Shown here in pieces: positions 36,118 through 44,893 of a DNA stretch of 64,000 nucleotides. The stretch's first letter is position 1. The number at the start of each line of letters is the position of its first letter. The notes beneath the pieces are model-generated. The model did not search any database, had not been told where the DNA came from, and saw only the letters and a program-made list of their open reading frames with translations. This stretch comes from Caballeronia sp. GAFFF1 (GTDB lineage Bacteria; Pseudomonadota; Gammaproteobacteria; Burkholderiales; Burkholderiaceae), in the NCBI RefSeq assembly GCF_023630705.1, contig NZ_JALQEM010000001.1, forward strand, positions 62,001-126,000. Direction: 5' to 3'. Position numbers and translations under genes: made by a program.

Positions 36118-37137
36118 TTAACGGCGGGCGGGTGCCCCGACGGTCTTGCCTTCGCGCGCGGGCTCGGCGGCAGTCCTGCGCGAGCCCCAACGCTGCGCGA
36201 GTACGGCGCAGACCATCAGCTGGATCTGGTGGAAGAGCATCAACGGCAGTACCACCGCACCCACGGCGTGGGAGGCGAAGATGACCTTTGCCATCGGAAT
36301 GCCGGACGCCAGACTCTTCTTGGAGCCGCAGAAGATGATGGTGATCTGGTCCGCGCGGCTGAAGCCCAGCCGTTTCGCGCTGAACGCGGTGATGAAGAGC
36401 GCGGCCGCGAGCAGGACAATGTTCACGACGAGCAGGCCCGCCAGCGCCGAGATAGGAATCGAATGCCAGATGCCTTCGTTCACCGCTTCGCTGAAAGCCA
36501 CGTAGACGACCAGCAGAATCGAGCCCTGATCGACGAACTTCAGCACCGGCTTGTGGCGGTCCACCCATTTGCCGATGGCCGGACGCAGCAATTGCCCGGC
36601 AACGAACGGCACGAGCAGTTGCAGCACGATGTTGCCGACGGTGTGCCAGGGCGAGCCGGTGGTCGCGCCGTGATTGCTCACGAGCAGGCCGACGAGCGCG
36701 GGCGTGATGAAAATTCCGAGAAGGCTGGAGGCCGACGCGCTGCACACTGCGGCGGGCACGTTGCCTTTCGCCATGGAAGTGAATGCGATGGAAGACTGCA
36801 CCGTAGACGGCAACGTGCAGAGGAACAGGATGCCGGTGTAGAGCGCAGGGGTGACGAGCGGACTCAGCAGAGGCTTGAGCGCGACTGCGAGCAGCGGAAA
36901 CATCACGAAGGTACTGAGCAGCACGAGCAAGTGCAGACGCCAGTGCGTCGCGCCAGCGACGATCGCCTCGCGCGAGAGCTTCGCGCCGTGCAGGAAGAAC
37001 AGCAGTCCGATGGCGATGTCGGTGATCCAGTTGAACGCGACCGCCGCGCTGCCGCGGCACGGCAGCAAACTCGCGATGATGACGGTGCCGATCAACGCAA
37101 GCGTGAAGTTGTCAGGGAGGAGTTTGGGCCGTGCCAT
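36118..37137 (-). CDS. Bile acid:sodium symporter family protein (YfeH/SBF-like)
   Basis: 339 aa, ten predicted membrane helices. It begins MARPKLLPDNFTLALIGTVI and holds the SBF-like features FFLHGAKLSREAI, LCTLPSTVQSSIAFTSMAKGN and FCGSKKSLASGIPMAKVIF. The YfeH branch of this superfamily is widespread in bacteria; its substrate is not established. Lone gene with a strong terminator behind it and AT-rich DNA in front. Confidence 0.88.
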   Translation of the reverse strand: MARPKLLPDNFTLALIGTVIIASLLPCRGSAAVAFNWITDIAIGLLFFLHGAKLSREAIVAGATHWRLHLLVLLSTFVMFPLLAVALKPLLSPLVTPALYTGILFLCTLPSTVQSSIAFTSMAKGNVPAAVCSASASSLLGIFITPALVGLLVSNHGATTGSPWHTVGNIVLQLLVPFVAGQLLRPAIGKWVDRHKPVLKFVDQGSILLVVYVAFSEAVNEGIWHSIPISALAGLLVVNIVLLAAALFITAFSAKRLGFSRADQITIIFCGSKKSLASGIPMAKVIFASHAVGAVVLPLMLFHQIQLMVCAVLAQRWGSRRTAAEPAREGKTVGAPARR

Positions 37138-37607
37138 CTAAGAAGTCTCGCACTCGGGCGCGCCGGACCGTTTGGTTCAGCTAGCGTCGCGTCAGGGAAA
37201 ACCATGATTTTCGCTTGCGGTCGATTAAATTGGCAAATTCATTTCTTCGATCGATTAATTCCCCTTTCGCATGAAAACGCGCGGAGCCGTGGCGACTCGC
37301 AGCAACTTTCAGGCCGCGCTCGCTCGCAGAAGACGCCGCTATCGTCCTATGAATCCGCGCGCCAATAAGGACGGCGAAGCGAAAAAACTCTGACGTAACA
37401 TGGTGTTACAACCATCGCGCGGGCCTAACACTTTTTGGCTCGACGGCTCGCGCGAAGGTTAATAAATTATTGGATGCGCTGGTCGGGCGATGCGCTCATC
37501 GTCCTCGTCGGTAGGTTTGCAGATATCGATGACGGCTCGCGCCTCCGTAGGCGGCTATGGCTGCGCTGAGCGGATGAATACTCGTGCTGGATGCAGGCAG
37601 TTCTGAC
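37138..37607. promoter_or_regulatory. Divergent AT-rich promoter region with a GTAAC/GTTAC palindrome
   Basis: 470 bp between the symporter (minus) and a small secreted protein gene (plus). The stretch 37215-37275 is AT-rich and repeats TCGATTAA twice (37222-37229 and 37250-37257). An exact inverted repeat GTAAC-ATGGT-GTTAC spans 37395-37409, a plausible dimeric regulator site. No gene is seen. Confidence 0.4.
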
Positions 37608-37976
37608 ATGGCGCTCACAGGCTTTCGCAAGACGACTCGGTTTCTCGCTTCCACCGCGCTCATCGGGCTCGCGGCGGCAGGATCGCTCGCGCTCGCGGGG
37701 CCGCGCGTCGAATGGCTGTCGTCGGCCGTTTTCGAGGACTCGCCTGCGAGCCGCCAGTCGCTGCATGCCACGCCGATCGCCGCCAAGGAGGGGCTCACGC
37801 CCGTAAGCGCCGAGATGCGCCCGACGCCGCGCGGCGAGCAGGCTGCGGCGTTTCACGGCACAGGCTCCATTCGCGCGGACATCACGCGCTACAACGAAGA
37901 ACGCAACGTGCCCCGTCCGCAGGGCCGCCCGTCGGACGACGGCCGCGCGCCTGCCGCGTCGAACTTCCGCAACTGA
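37608..37976 (+). CDS. Small hypothetical secreted or membrane-anchored protein
   Basis: 122 aa from ATG 37608; an in-frame ATG at 37584 would add eight residues. The N-terminus MALTGFRKTTRFLASTALIG with the following LAAAGSLALA is a signal peptide or uncleaved anchor. The rest is hydrophilic, Pro/Arg-rich and without cysteines. GC-rich codon use is consistent with a real gene. No family is recognised. It lies upstream of the porin but 530 bp away, so probably not in the same transcript. Confidence 0.6.
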   Translation: MALTGFRKTTRFLASTALIGLAAAGSLALAGPRVEWLSSAVFEDSPASRQSLHATPIAAKEGLTPVSAEMRPTPRGEQAAAFHGTGSIRADITRYNEERNVPRPQGRPSDDGRAPAASNFRN

Positions 37977-38510
37977 GCGGCCCGCCCGCCAACGCGCGTC
38001 TCCCGATCGCGCGGCCCGATGTTTCGTGTTGTTTCGTCCTGGTTAACGAAAAACAATTGGCGCGTCCAGCCCGCATGTCACGGTGACGTAATCTCACCAC
38101 AATAGGGCGTCACTTTTCCTGTCAGACGTTCCCCTCTTTTTTCCGCGCAAGGACAATGCGGCCTTCGGTTCATTGCGCGCTTCTCTTTGTTTCGAAACTC
38201 CTTTCATCGCGTCGGAAGGCGCGCCGCGCCTGCTTTCCGGTGGGTCGCATCGCGTGGTTCGCAGCGGTGCGATGCGGGCGGCGTGCGAGAAGCATGAGCG
38301 TCGCGAACGACGCTCGCATGACGGAGTACTCGAAACGCTATACCCGCAATAACGATAAAGATTTTTGACCGGAGAAATGGTCCGTAAAGATGGTGCCGCT
38401 CCACACGCGATGCCTCTCGTCAGAAGCCCATTACGCCGGTCAGACGAGGTGAGCCCCAGGTTCCTCGCCCGCCACGCTTTTAATTTTCGACAAAGACAGG
38501 AGAGTTCAAG
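37977..38510 (+). promoter_or_regulatory. Long porin leader/upstream region
   Basis: 534 bp with no convincing gene. It contains an inverted repeat GGTGA-CGTAATC-TCACC (38082-38086/38094-38098) and an 8-bp hairpin GAGCGTCG-CGAA-CGACGCTC (38296-38315). An AT-rich run at 38340-38366 and an AGGAGAG ribosome binding site just before the porin start follow. Long untranslated leaders are common for outer membrane porins and are often sRNA targets, but no specific regulator is identified. Confidence 0.4.
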
Positions 38511-39614
38511 ATGCCAACCGTCAACCGTGCGCCGCGCAACACGCTGAAAGCAGCGGTCAGGGCCACCGCAGTCGCAGCGATGATCGGCTTTTTCGCCGCG
38601 GGCGCTGCTCACGCGCAATCGAGCGTGTCGCTGTACGGCCAGGTCGACGAATGGGTCGGCGCCACCAAGTTTCCCGGCGGCCAGCGGGCGTGGAACGTCA
38701 GCGGCGGCGGCATGTCGACGTCGTACTGGGGCATGAAGGGCGCCGAAGATCTGGGCAACGGCTACAAGGCGATCTTCACGCTCGAGAGCTTCTTCCGCGC
38801 TCAGAACGGTCGCTACGGCCGCTTCGACGGGGACACGTTCTTCGCCCGCAACTCGTATGTCGGCATTCAAGGTCCGATCGGTACGTTCACCGCTGGCCGC
38901 CTGACCACGCAACTCTTCGTCTCGACGATCCTGTTCAACCCGTTCGTCGATTCGTATGTGTTCTCGCCGATGGTCTATCACGTGTTCCTCGGCCAGGGCA
39001 CGTTCCCGACCTACACGACGGATCAGGGCGTGACGGGCGACTCCGGCTGGAACAACGCCGTGCAGTACACGACGCCTGACTTCAACGGCCTCTCGGGCAG
39101 CGCGATGTACGCATTCGGCAACAGCGCCGGCGACAACCGCTCGAAGAAGTACAGCGCGCAGTTCCTGTACTTCCACGGCCCGTTCGCGGCGACCGGCGTC
39201 TATCAGTACGTGAACTTCAACAACACGCCGGGCGACCTGCCGACGTCCAATGCGTTCACCACGCCGGGCTTCAAGAGCCAGAGCGTCGGGCAACTGGGCG
39301 CGTCGTTCGACATGAAGTACGTGAAGTTCTTCGCGCAGTACATGTACACGAAGAACGACATCGAACCGACCTCGTTCCACGTCAACACGGGTCAGGGCGG
39401 CGTGACGGTGCCGGTCGGCCCCGGCACGGTAATGGCGTCGTACGCGTACTCGCGCAGCAACGGCGGTCTCGATCAGACGCACAAGAGCTGGGCGGTCGGC
39501 TACGACTATCCGCTCTCGAAGCGCACCGACGTCTATGCCGCGTACCTGAACGACAAGTACACCGGCATGTCCTCGGGCGACACGTTCGGCGTCGGCATCC
39601 GCGCGAAGTTCTGA
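38511..39614 (+). CDS. General-type outer membrane porin (Gram-negative trimeric porin family)
   Basis: 367 aa, with ribosome binding site GACAGGAGAG. Signal peptide to AHA-Q at about residue 36, then mature QSSVSLYGQVDEWVG, the normal start of betaproteobacterial porins. Internal GMKGAEDLGNGYKAIFTLE and NSYVGIQGPIGTFTAGRL are the usual strands and constriction-loop region. It ends GVGIRAKF with the terminal Phe needed for outer-membrane assembly. Forms 16-stranded trimeric pores for small solutes. A very strong terminator follows. Confidence 0.95.
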   Translation: MPTVNRAPRNTLKAAVRATAVAAMIGFFAAGAAHAQSSVSLYGQVDEWVGATKFPGGQRAWNVSGGGMSTSYWGMKGAEDLGNGYKAIFTLESFFRAQNGRYGRFDGDTFFARNSYVGIQGPIGTFTAGRLTTQLFVSTILFNPFVDSYVFSPMVYHVFLGQGTFPTYTTDQGVTGDSGWNNAVQYTTPDFNGLSGSAMYAFGNSAGDNRSKKYSAQFLYFHGPFAATGVYQYVNFNNTPGDLPTSNAFTTPGFKSQSVGQLGASFDMKYVKFFAQYMYTKNDIEPTSFHVNTGQGGVTVPVGPGTVMASYAYSRSNGGLDQTHKSWAVGYDYPLSKRTDVYAAYLNDKYTGMSSGDTFGVGIRAKF

Positions 39615-39636
39615 GCGAAGCGCCGAGCCGCAAACG

Positions 39637-39668
39637 AAAACACCGCGCCGAGTGCGCGGTGTTTTTTT
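39637..39668 (+). terminator. Strong bidirectional terminator between porin and NMO genes
   Basis: A perfect 12-bp stem AAAACACCGCGC/GCGCGGTGTTTT with a 5-nt loop, followed by a T-run to 39668. The A-run on the 5' side makes it usable on the minus strand as well, where the convergent nitronate monooxygenase gene ends at 39693. Confidence 0.92.
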
Positions 39669-39692
39669 GCAGGCGACGCCAGACGCGGCGGA

Positions 39693-40658
39693 TCAACGAA
39701 TCGCCAGCCGCCTCTTCGCCTCCTCATACTCCTCTTTCAGCCGCGCAACCAGTTCGGCGACGCTCGGCGTGTCGTGCATCAGGCCGACGCCCTGACCCGC
39801 GCCCCAGATATCTTTCCACGCCTTCGCCTTGGTGGAAGCGCCATCGCCGAAATTCATCGCGGTCTTGTCGGATTCGGGCAGCGCGTCCGGATCGAGCCCC
39901 GCGTTCAGGATGCTCCGGCGAATGTAGTTGCCGTGCACGCCGGTGAAGAGATTCGTGTAAACGATGTCCGCCGCGCTCGAATCGACGATCGCCTGCTTGT
40001 AGCTGTCGAGCGCATGCGCCTCGCGCGTCGCGATGAAGCGCGTGCCCATGTACGCGAGGTCCGCGCCCATCGCCTGCGCGGCGAGAATCGAGCCGCCGTT
40101 GGCGATCGAACCCGACAGCACGATCGGTCCATCGAAGATGCGCCGCACTTCGCCGACGAGCGCGAACGGCGACGTGGTGCCCGCGTGCCCGCCCGCGCCC
40201 GCCGCGACGAGAATGAGCCCGTCGACGCCCGCTTCGAGCGCCTTTTGCGCGTGCCGCAGATTGATGACGTCGTGCAGAACGATGCCGCCATACGAATGCA
40301 CGGCGTCGATCATCTCCTTGACCGGCGCCCGCAGGCTCGTGATGAAGATCGGCACCTTGTGCTCGACGCACACGCGCACGTCATGCTCTAGCCGCGCGTT
40401 GGACTGATGCACGATTTGATTCACCGCGATCGGTCCCACGACGGCATCGGGATTCGCCGCCTTGTGCTCGGCGAGCGACGCCTGAATCTGCGTGAGCCAT
40501 TCGTCGAGCAATTCGGCCGGCCGCGCGTTCAGCGCGGGAAACGATCCGACGATTCCCGCCTTGCACTGCGCGAGCACGAGTTCGGGGTAACTGACGATGA
40601 ACATCGGCGAGCCGATGACGGGAAGCGCGAGATTCTGCAGGACGGCGGGTAGGGCCAT
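39693..40658 (-). CDS. Nitronate monooxygenase / FMN-dependent 2-nitropropane dioxygenase family
   Basis: 321 aa from ATG 40658 (MALPAVLQNLALPVIGSPMF). TIM-barrel NMO features: GSPMFIVSYPELVLAQCKAG, LVAAGAGGHAGTT (FMN phosphate and catalytic His region), SGSIANGGSILAAQAMGADL, and GTRFIATREAHA. The family oxidises alkyl nitronates, though many members have other flavin-dependent roles. Divergent from the dehalogenase-like gene. Confidence 0.9.
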   Translation of the reverse strand: MALPAVLQNLALPVIGSPMFIVSYPELVLAQCKAGIVGSFPALNARPAELLDEWLTQIQASLAEHKAANPDAVVGPIAVNQIVHQSNARLEHDVRVCVEHKVPIFITSLRAPVKEMIDAVHSYGGIVLHDVINLRHAQKALEAGVDGLILVAAGAGGHAGTTSPFALVGEVRRIFDGPIVLSGSIANGGSILAAQAMGADLAYMGTRFIATREAHALDSYKQAIVDSSAADIVYTNLFTGVHGNYIRRSILNAGLDPDALPESDKTAMNFGDGASTKAKAWKDIWGAGQGVGLMHDTPSVAELVARLKEEYEEAKRRLAIR

Positions 40659-40880
40659 GAGACGAGTCTCCTGATGTGTCATCTCGTTCGACGCAAGCTC
40701 AAGCATGCCTCGAAGCGATGAATAGGAACGATCGTTCGATTATAGGCAGCGCGAGCTTGCTGTGCATGGAGGCAAATCCGAGTGAATCCTCGGTTTTCAG
40801 GCAATTCGGGCGTTGCACGGGTGAGCATTCGAAGCGCCACGCCTACAATGACCTGCACACCGACAACAACAAGAACCCAC

Positions 40881-41768
40881 ATGTCTTTCGCAGGCTACGA
40901 GCCGTTTTGCGTCGACGCCGCAGGCGTCGCTATCGCGGGCGTGAAGGGCGGCAACGGTCCGCCGCTTCTGCTCCTGCACGGCCATCCGCAGACGCACGAA
41001 ATCTGGCACAAGTGCGCCGACGTTCTTGCGCGCCACTTCACGGTGATCGCGACGGATCTGCGCGGCTACGGCGCGTCGGCGAAACCCGAGAGCGACGACC
41101 AGCATGCGCCTTATTCGAAGCGCGCGATGGCCGCCGATCAGGTCGCCGTCATGCGGCACTTCGGCTACGAGCGCTTTCTCGTGTGCGCGCACGATCGCGG
41201 CGCGCGCGTCGCGCATCGCATGGCGATGGACTTTCCCGGCGTCGTCGATCGCTTGATGCTGCTCGACATTGCGCCGACGCTCGCCATGTACGAAGCGACC
41301 GACCGCGAGTTCGCGACCGCGTATTTCCACTGGTTCTTGCTCATTCAGCCGTCGCCGCTGCCGGAACTGCTGGTCGGCGGCAATCCGAACGCGTATATCG
41401 ACCGCGTGATGGGCAATCGCCACGCGGGCCTTGCGCCGTTCGCGCCGCATGCGTTGCAGGCGTACCGCGATGCGCTCGCGCAGCCGGGCGCGGTCTACGC
41501 CATGTGCGAGGACTATCGCGCGTCCGCGAGCATCGACCTGGAACACGATCGCGCCGATCGCGAGCGCGGGCTCAAGATCGCGTGTCCGTTGCGCGTGCTG
41601 TGGGGCGAAGAAGGCGTGATCGAGCGATGCTTCGACGCGCTCGCCGAATGGCGGCGCGTGGCCCGCGACGTGAGCGGCCGCGCGCTGCCGTGCGGGCATT
41701 ACATTCCGGAGGAGCAGCCGGATGCGTTGATCGAAGAGATGCTGGCGTTCTTCGACACCGCGGCTTGA
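40881..41768 (+). CDS. Alpha/beta hydrolase, haloacetate (fluoroacetate) dehalogenase-like
   Basis: 295 aa from ATG 40881 (MSFAGYEPFCVDAAGVAIAG); the frame opens 33 codons earlier without conserved sequence. Motifs: HGHPQTHEIWHKCADVLA, TDLRGYGASAKP, and the nucleophile elbow CAHDRGARVAHRMAMDFP, where Asp replaces Ser as in fluoroacetate dehalogenases; the final His is in CGHYIPEEQP. Probably cleaves the carbon-halogen bond of short halo-acids, though related epoxide hydrolases look alike. A terminator follows. Confidence 0.85.
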   Translation: MSFAGYEPFCVDAAGVAIAGVKGGNGPPLLLLHGHPQTHEIWHKCADVLARHFTVIATDLRGYGASAKPESDDQHAPYSKRAMAADQVAVMRHFGYERFLVCAHDRGARVAHRMAMDFPGVVDRLMLLDIAPTLAMYEATDREFATAYFHWFLLIQPSPLPELLVGGNPNAYIDRVMGNRHAGLAPFAPHALQAYRDALAQPGAVYAMCEDYRASASIDLEHDRADRERGLKIACPLRVLWGEEGVIERCFDALAEWRRVARDVSGRALPCGHYIPEEQPDALIEEMLAFFDTAA

Positions 41769-41860
41769 CGACGAAGCGTCAACCATCTGTAGGGAAAGCA
41801 CCGATGCACGGGGTATATCGTCGGGTTACGATCGATTCGACGTTGATCACGTCTATGTTC

Positions 41861-41894
41861 GCCGCTTGCCGTAGCTGACAAGCGGCTTTCTTTT
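41861..41894 (+). terminator. Rho-independent terminator after the dehalogenase-like gene
   Basis: A perfect 8-bp stem GCCGCTTG/CAAGCGGC (41861-41868 and 41879-41886, 10-nt loop) followed by TTTCTTTTTG. It sits between this gene and the convergent MBL-fold gene, whose stop codon is at 41907. Confidence 0.85.
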
Positions 41895-41906
41895 TGCCCG
41901 CGTTTT

Positions 41907-42818
41907 CTACGCGACGGCCACCACGCCCGCGTTCACCTTCACCGCGCCCGCCTGCGCGAGTTCCCCGACGATTCGCTCCAGCAACGCGCGGCGCTCGCCC
42001 GGCGCGGCAAGCGCATTCGCGGCGGCGCGCATGGCGCGCGCCGTTGCGGTGGTCGCGAAGAGCGCGTCGAAGCTCATGGCGCGCACTTCCATCAGCTTGA
42101 AGACGATCAGCACCTTCAGCGCGTTCTTTGCGTTGCGGGCAGGATCGGCCTGCAAGTAGTCGAGCCGTGACGAGGCGACATCGAGCGCGCGCGCCACATC
42201 CGTGAACGGCGCGCCGTGGCCGGGAATCACGAGACCAACGTCGAGCCGCGCGATGAGATCGAGCACCGCGCGTTCTTCGGCGAAACCGCTTGCGCCTTCG
42301 AGCTCCGGAAAGATCACGCCGAAGCCGTTCTCCCACAGCGCGTCGGCGCTGATGAGCACGCGCGTCTCGGCGCAGTAGAGCATCAGCGAGTGCGGGTCAT
42401 GTCCCGGCGCGCCGAGCACCGACCATGCGAGTCCGCCGAGCCTGAGCGTGCCGCCCGGCGCAATGGTGCCCGTGAAAGCGAAGCGGTCGCACCGCTGAGC
42501 GGTGGCGTTGAAACTGAGCGCGTGCTCGTTCCATTCGCGCACGGCGTCGGCCTCGCTCGCGGGGATCAGCGTGTCGCACGCATACGTTTGCTGGAGCAGC
42601 GCGTTGCCGCCGCAATGGTCCGAGTGCAGATGCGTATTGACGATCAGATCGAGCTCACGCGCGCCCAGCTTCTGTCGGACCAGCGACAACGTTTGCGGCG
42701 CATGGGAGACGTAGCCCGTATCGACGAGCGCCGCGCCTTCGTCGTCGACGAACAGCACATTGTTCGACGAGAGCCAGCCGCGCTCGAAGACGGTCATGGA
42801 GTCGGGTAGCGCGTTCAA
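41907..42818 (-). CDS. MBL-fold metallohydrolase
   Basis: 303 aa from a TTG at 42818 that overlaps the preceding stop (TTGA), giving MNALPDSMTVFERGWLSSNN; an ATG at 42797 (296 aa) is the alternative. The zinc-binding motif NTHLHSDHCGG, the metal Asp in LISADALWENG and the C-terminal VIPGHGAPF His are present. Likely hydrolyses a thioester, lactone or similar; substrate unknown. It closes a run of overlapping minus-strand genes with the MaoC and YbaK genes. Confidence 0.82.
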   Translation of the reverse strand: MNALPDSMTVFERGWLSSNNVLFVDDEGAALVDTGYVSHAPQTLSLVRQKLGARELDLIVNTHLHSDHCGGNALLQQTYACDTLIPASEADAVREWNEHALSFNATAQRCDRFAFTGTIAPGGTLRLGGLAWSVLGAPGHDPHSLMLYCAETRVLISADALWENGFGVIFPELEGASGFAEERAVLDLIARLDVGLVIPGHGAPFTDVARALDVASSRLDYLQADPARNAKNALKVLIVFKLMEVRAMSFDALFATTATARAMRAAANALAAPGERRALLERIVGELAQAGAVKVNAGVVAVA

Positions 42819-43411
42819 GGCGCGGTCTCCTTCGGCATGACGACGATGGTCGCCGTCGCCTTCATCACGGTTTCGCCGAGTTGATTCCGGGCGCCGCCTT
42901 CGAGCTTCGTCAGGTCGCCGCCGAGGCTCGCTTTCCACATAGCTTCGATGACCCGCCAGCGCATGGTGAGCACGTCGCCCGCCTTCACGGCGCGCGTCAG
43001 TTTGATGCCGAATTCGAGGCCGAGCGGCTGTGCGTATCGCGCGAAGTGGTCGGCGATCATCGCCATGAGATGCGCGGTCGGCTGCGTGCCGGACGCGATC
43101 AGCGCGCCGAAGCGGCTCGCGCGCGCGTAGGCTTCGTCGTGATGCAGCGGGTTCGTGTCGTTGACGAGCGTCGCGAACTGGCGGATGGAATCGGCCGGCA
43201 GTGCGAGCGTCGCGTCGAACGATTCGCCCAGCATCACGACGCGCGCGCCTTGCCGCCGGCTCGGGATGCGCGCGAGCACGCTGCGTTTCGCGGCGTCGTC
43301 ATAGGCGCTCCATTCGGCGATCTCGTCGATGGTGCGAAAGCAGCCATCGCAGAAACCTGTTTGCGCGTTCATGCGGCAGACGTCGACGCACGGCGACGGC
43401 ACGCCGTTCAT
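42815..43411 (-). CDS. DUF1289-MaoC-like fusion protein
   Basis: 198 aa from ATG 43411. Residues 1-50 match the small DUF1289 pattern (PCVDVCRMNAQTGFCDGC with Cys 8, 12, 21, 24; RTIDEIAEWS), thought to bind a metal. Residues 60-198 are a hot-dog-fold MaoC-like hydratase (LGESFDATLALP, NDTNPLHHDEAYA, SGTQPTAHLM). The two are usually separate genes; here no stop or start intervenes. ATGA overlaps join it to the YbaK gene upstream. The role is probably acyl-CoA hydration, but the fused module is not understood. Confidence 0.75.
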   Translation of the reverse strand: MNGVPSPCVDVCRMNAQTGFCDGCFRTIDEIAEWSAYDDAAKRSVLARIPSRRQGARVVMLGESFDATLALPADSIRQFATLVNDTNPLHHDEAYARASRFGALIASGTQPTAHLMAMIADHFARYAQPLGLEFGIKLTRAVKAGDVLTMRWRVIEAMWKASLGGDLTKLEGGARNQLGETVMKATATIVVMPKETAP

Positions 43412-43920
43412 TGGGCCGCCGTCTCGCGCAGCGCGACATCGGCGACCGGCGCGCCCGTCAGATCGATCAGCTCTCGCGGCGACAGGTTGAAGACCGCATG
43501 CGGATGCCCGGCCGCGGCCCACAGGCTGCCGAGCGCGAGCAGGTCTTCATCGATCAGCGTCACGGGCTCGACCGCATGCCCGATCGGGCACACGCCGCCG
43601 ATCGCGTAGCCGGTCTTTTCTCGCACGAACTTCGCATCGGCGCGGGCGAGTGCGCCGACGCGCGCCGCGACTTTCGCTTCGTCCACGCGATTCGCGCCGC
43701 TCGCGATCACGAGCACGGGCGCATCGTCTTCGCGGCGGCGGAAAAGAATCGACTTGGCGATTTGCGCGACCGCGCAGTCGAGCCCGGCCGCCGCTTCCGC
43801 CGATGTCTTCCCGGTCTCGGGCAGCATCACGACCGGATGCGGATGACCGCGTTCCTGCAACAGCAATGCGACGCGGCGCGCGGAATCGGGCAGGGCTTCG
43901 ATAGGAGTCGGTTCGATCAT
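43408..43920 (-). CDS. YbaK/EbsC-family aminoacyl-tRNA deacylase-like protein
   Basis: 170 aa from ATG 43920 (MIEPTPIEALPDSARRVALL). Family features: TSAEAAAGLDCAVAQIAKSILF (conserved Lys of the fold near residue 47), VIASGANRVDEAKVA, and the TGYAIGGVCPIGH loop. YbaK-type proteins hydrolyse misacylated tRNAs such as Cys-tRNA(Pro); some members have different specificities, which is not visible here. It overlaps the fusion gene by 4 bp. Confidence 0.87.
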   Translation of the reverse strand: MIEPTPIEALPDSARRVALLLQERGHPHPVVMLPETGKTSAEAAAGLDCAVAQIAKSILFRRREDDAPVLVIASGANRVDEAKVAARVGALARADAKFVREKTGYAIGGVCPIGHAVEPVTLIDEDLLALGSLWAAAGHPHAVFNLSPRELIDLTGAPVADVALRETAAQ

Positions 43921-43942
43921 GGAGTTTCTCTTCGTGACACGC

Positions 43943-44863
43943 TTAGACGCAGACTTCGCCGCTCTTTTTCTTCGCGAGCAACGCGCGGCCGGCGCGCGAG
44001 GCGCTCGGCTTGCCGATTGCGCGGGAAATGAAGTCGCCAATCTCGACAAGTTCATCGAGATTCACGCCGGTCTCGATGCCGAGCCCGTTCATCAGATACA
44101 CGACGTCTTCGGTCGCCACATTGCCCGTCGCGCCCTTCGCGTACGGACAGCCGCCGAGCCCCGCGACGGACGCATGAAAAATCTCGATGCCTTCGAGCAG
44201 CGCCGCATAGATGTTGCCGATGGCCTGGCCGTACGTATCGTGGAAGTGGCCGGACAGACGCTCGCGCGGAAACACCTTCGATGCCGCCGCGACCACCTCG
44301 CGCGTGCGCTTCGGCGTGGCGACGCCGATGGTATCGGCGATGTCGATTTCGTCGCAGCCGAGCGCCTTCATCCGCTCGACCACATCCACCACGGACGCCA
44401 CGCTTACTTCGCCTTGATACGGGCAGCCGAGCGCGCACGAAATGCTCGCGCGCAGCCGCATGCCGGCTTCCTTCGCGGCTTGCGCGACCGGCTCGAAACG
44501 CGCGATGCTCTCCGCAATGCTGCAATTGATGTTCTTCTGCGAGAACGCCTCGCTCGCCGCGCCGAAGATCACGACCTCGTCGGCCTTGGCTTCGAGCGCG
44601 CCTTCGAAGCCGCGCATGTTCGGCGTGAGAACGGAGTAGATCGTGCCCGGCCGGCGCTCGATGCGGGCCATCACGGCGGCGGCGTCGGCCATTTGCGGCA
44701 CCCACTTCGCGGATACGAACGATGTCGCCTCGACATTCACGACGCCCGCGCGCGCGAGCCGGTTCACGAGCTCGATCTTCGTTTCCGTCGAGACGAATTC
44801 CTTCTCGTTCTGCAGACCGTCGCGCGGTCCGACTTCGACGATTTTTACTTTGGTGGGAAGCAT
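43943..44863 (-). CDS. mvaB: Hydroxymethylglutaryl-CoA lyase
   Basis: 306 aa. DRE-TIM metallolyase: VEVGPRDGLQNE (catalytic Arg/Asp, residues 9-20), FVSAKWVPQMAD, HFHDTYGQAIGN, and the active-site Cys loop GLGGCPYAKGATGNVATED. It splits HMG-CoA to acetoacetate and acetyl-CoA, the last step of leucine breakdown. The other liu genes are not beside it here, but a LiuR-type regulator lies near the right edge of the window. Confidence 0.95.
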   Translation of the reverse strand: MLPTKVKIVEVGPRDGLQNEKEFVSTETKIELVNRLARAGVVNVEATSFVSAKWVPQMADAAAVMARIERRPGTIYSVLTPNMRGFEGALEAKADEVVIFGAASEAFSQKNINCSIAESIARFEPVAQAAKEAGMRLRASISCALGCPYQGEVSVASVVDVVERMKALGCDEIDIADTIGVATPKRTREVVAAASKVFPRERLSGHFHDTYGQAIGNIYAALLEGIEIFHASVAGLGGCPYAKGATGNVATEDVVYLMNGLGIETGVNLDELVEIGDFISRAIGKPSASRAGRALLAKKKSGEVCV

Positions 44864-44893
44864 GGCTGTCTCCGTTATAAGCCCTCGCGCGAA

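Noticed and set aside
38156-38368. A 70-codon frame in the porin leader.
   Set aside because: The translation is Arg-rich with no recognisable feature and is broken by hairpin-forming DNA; more likely part of a long untranslated leader.
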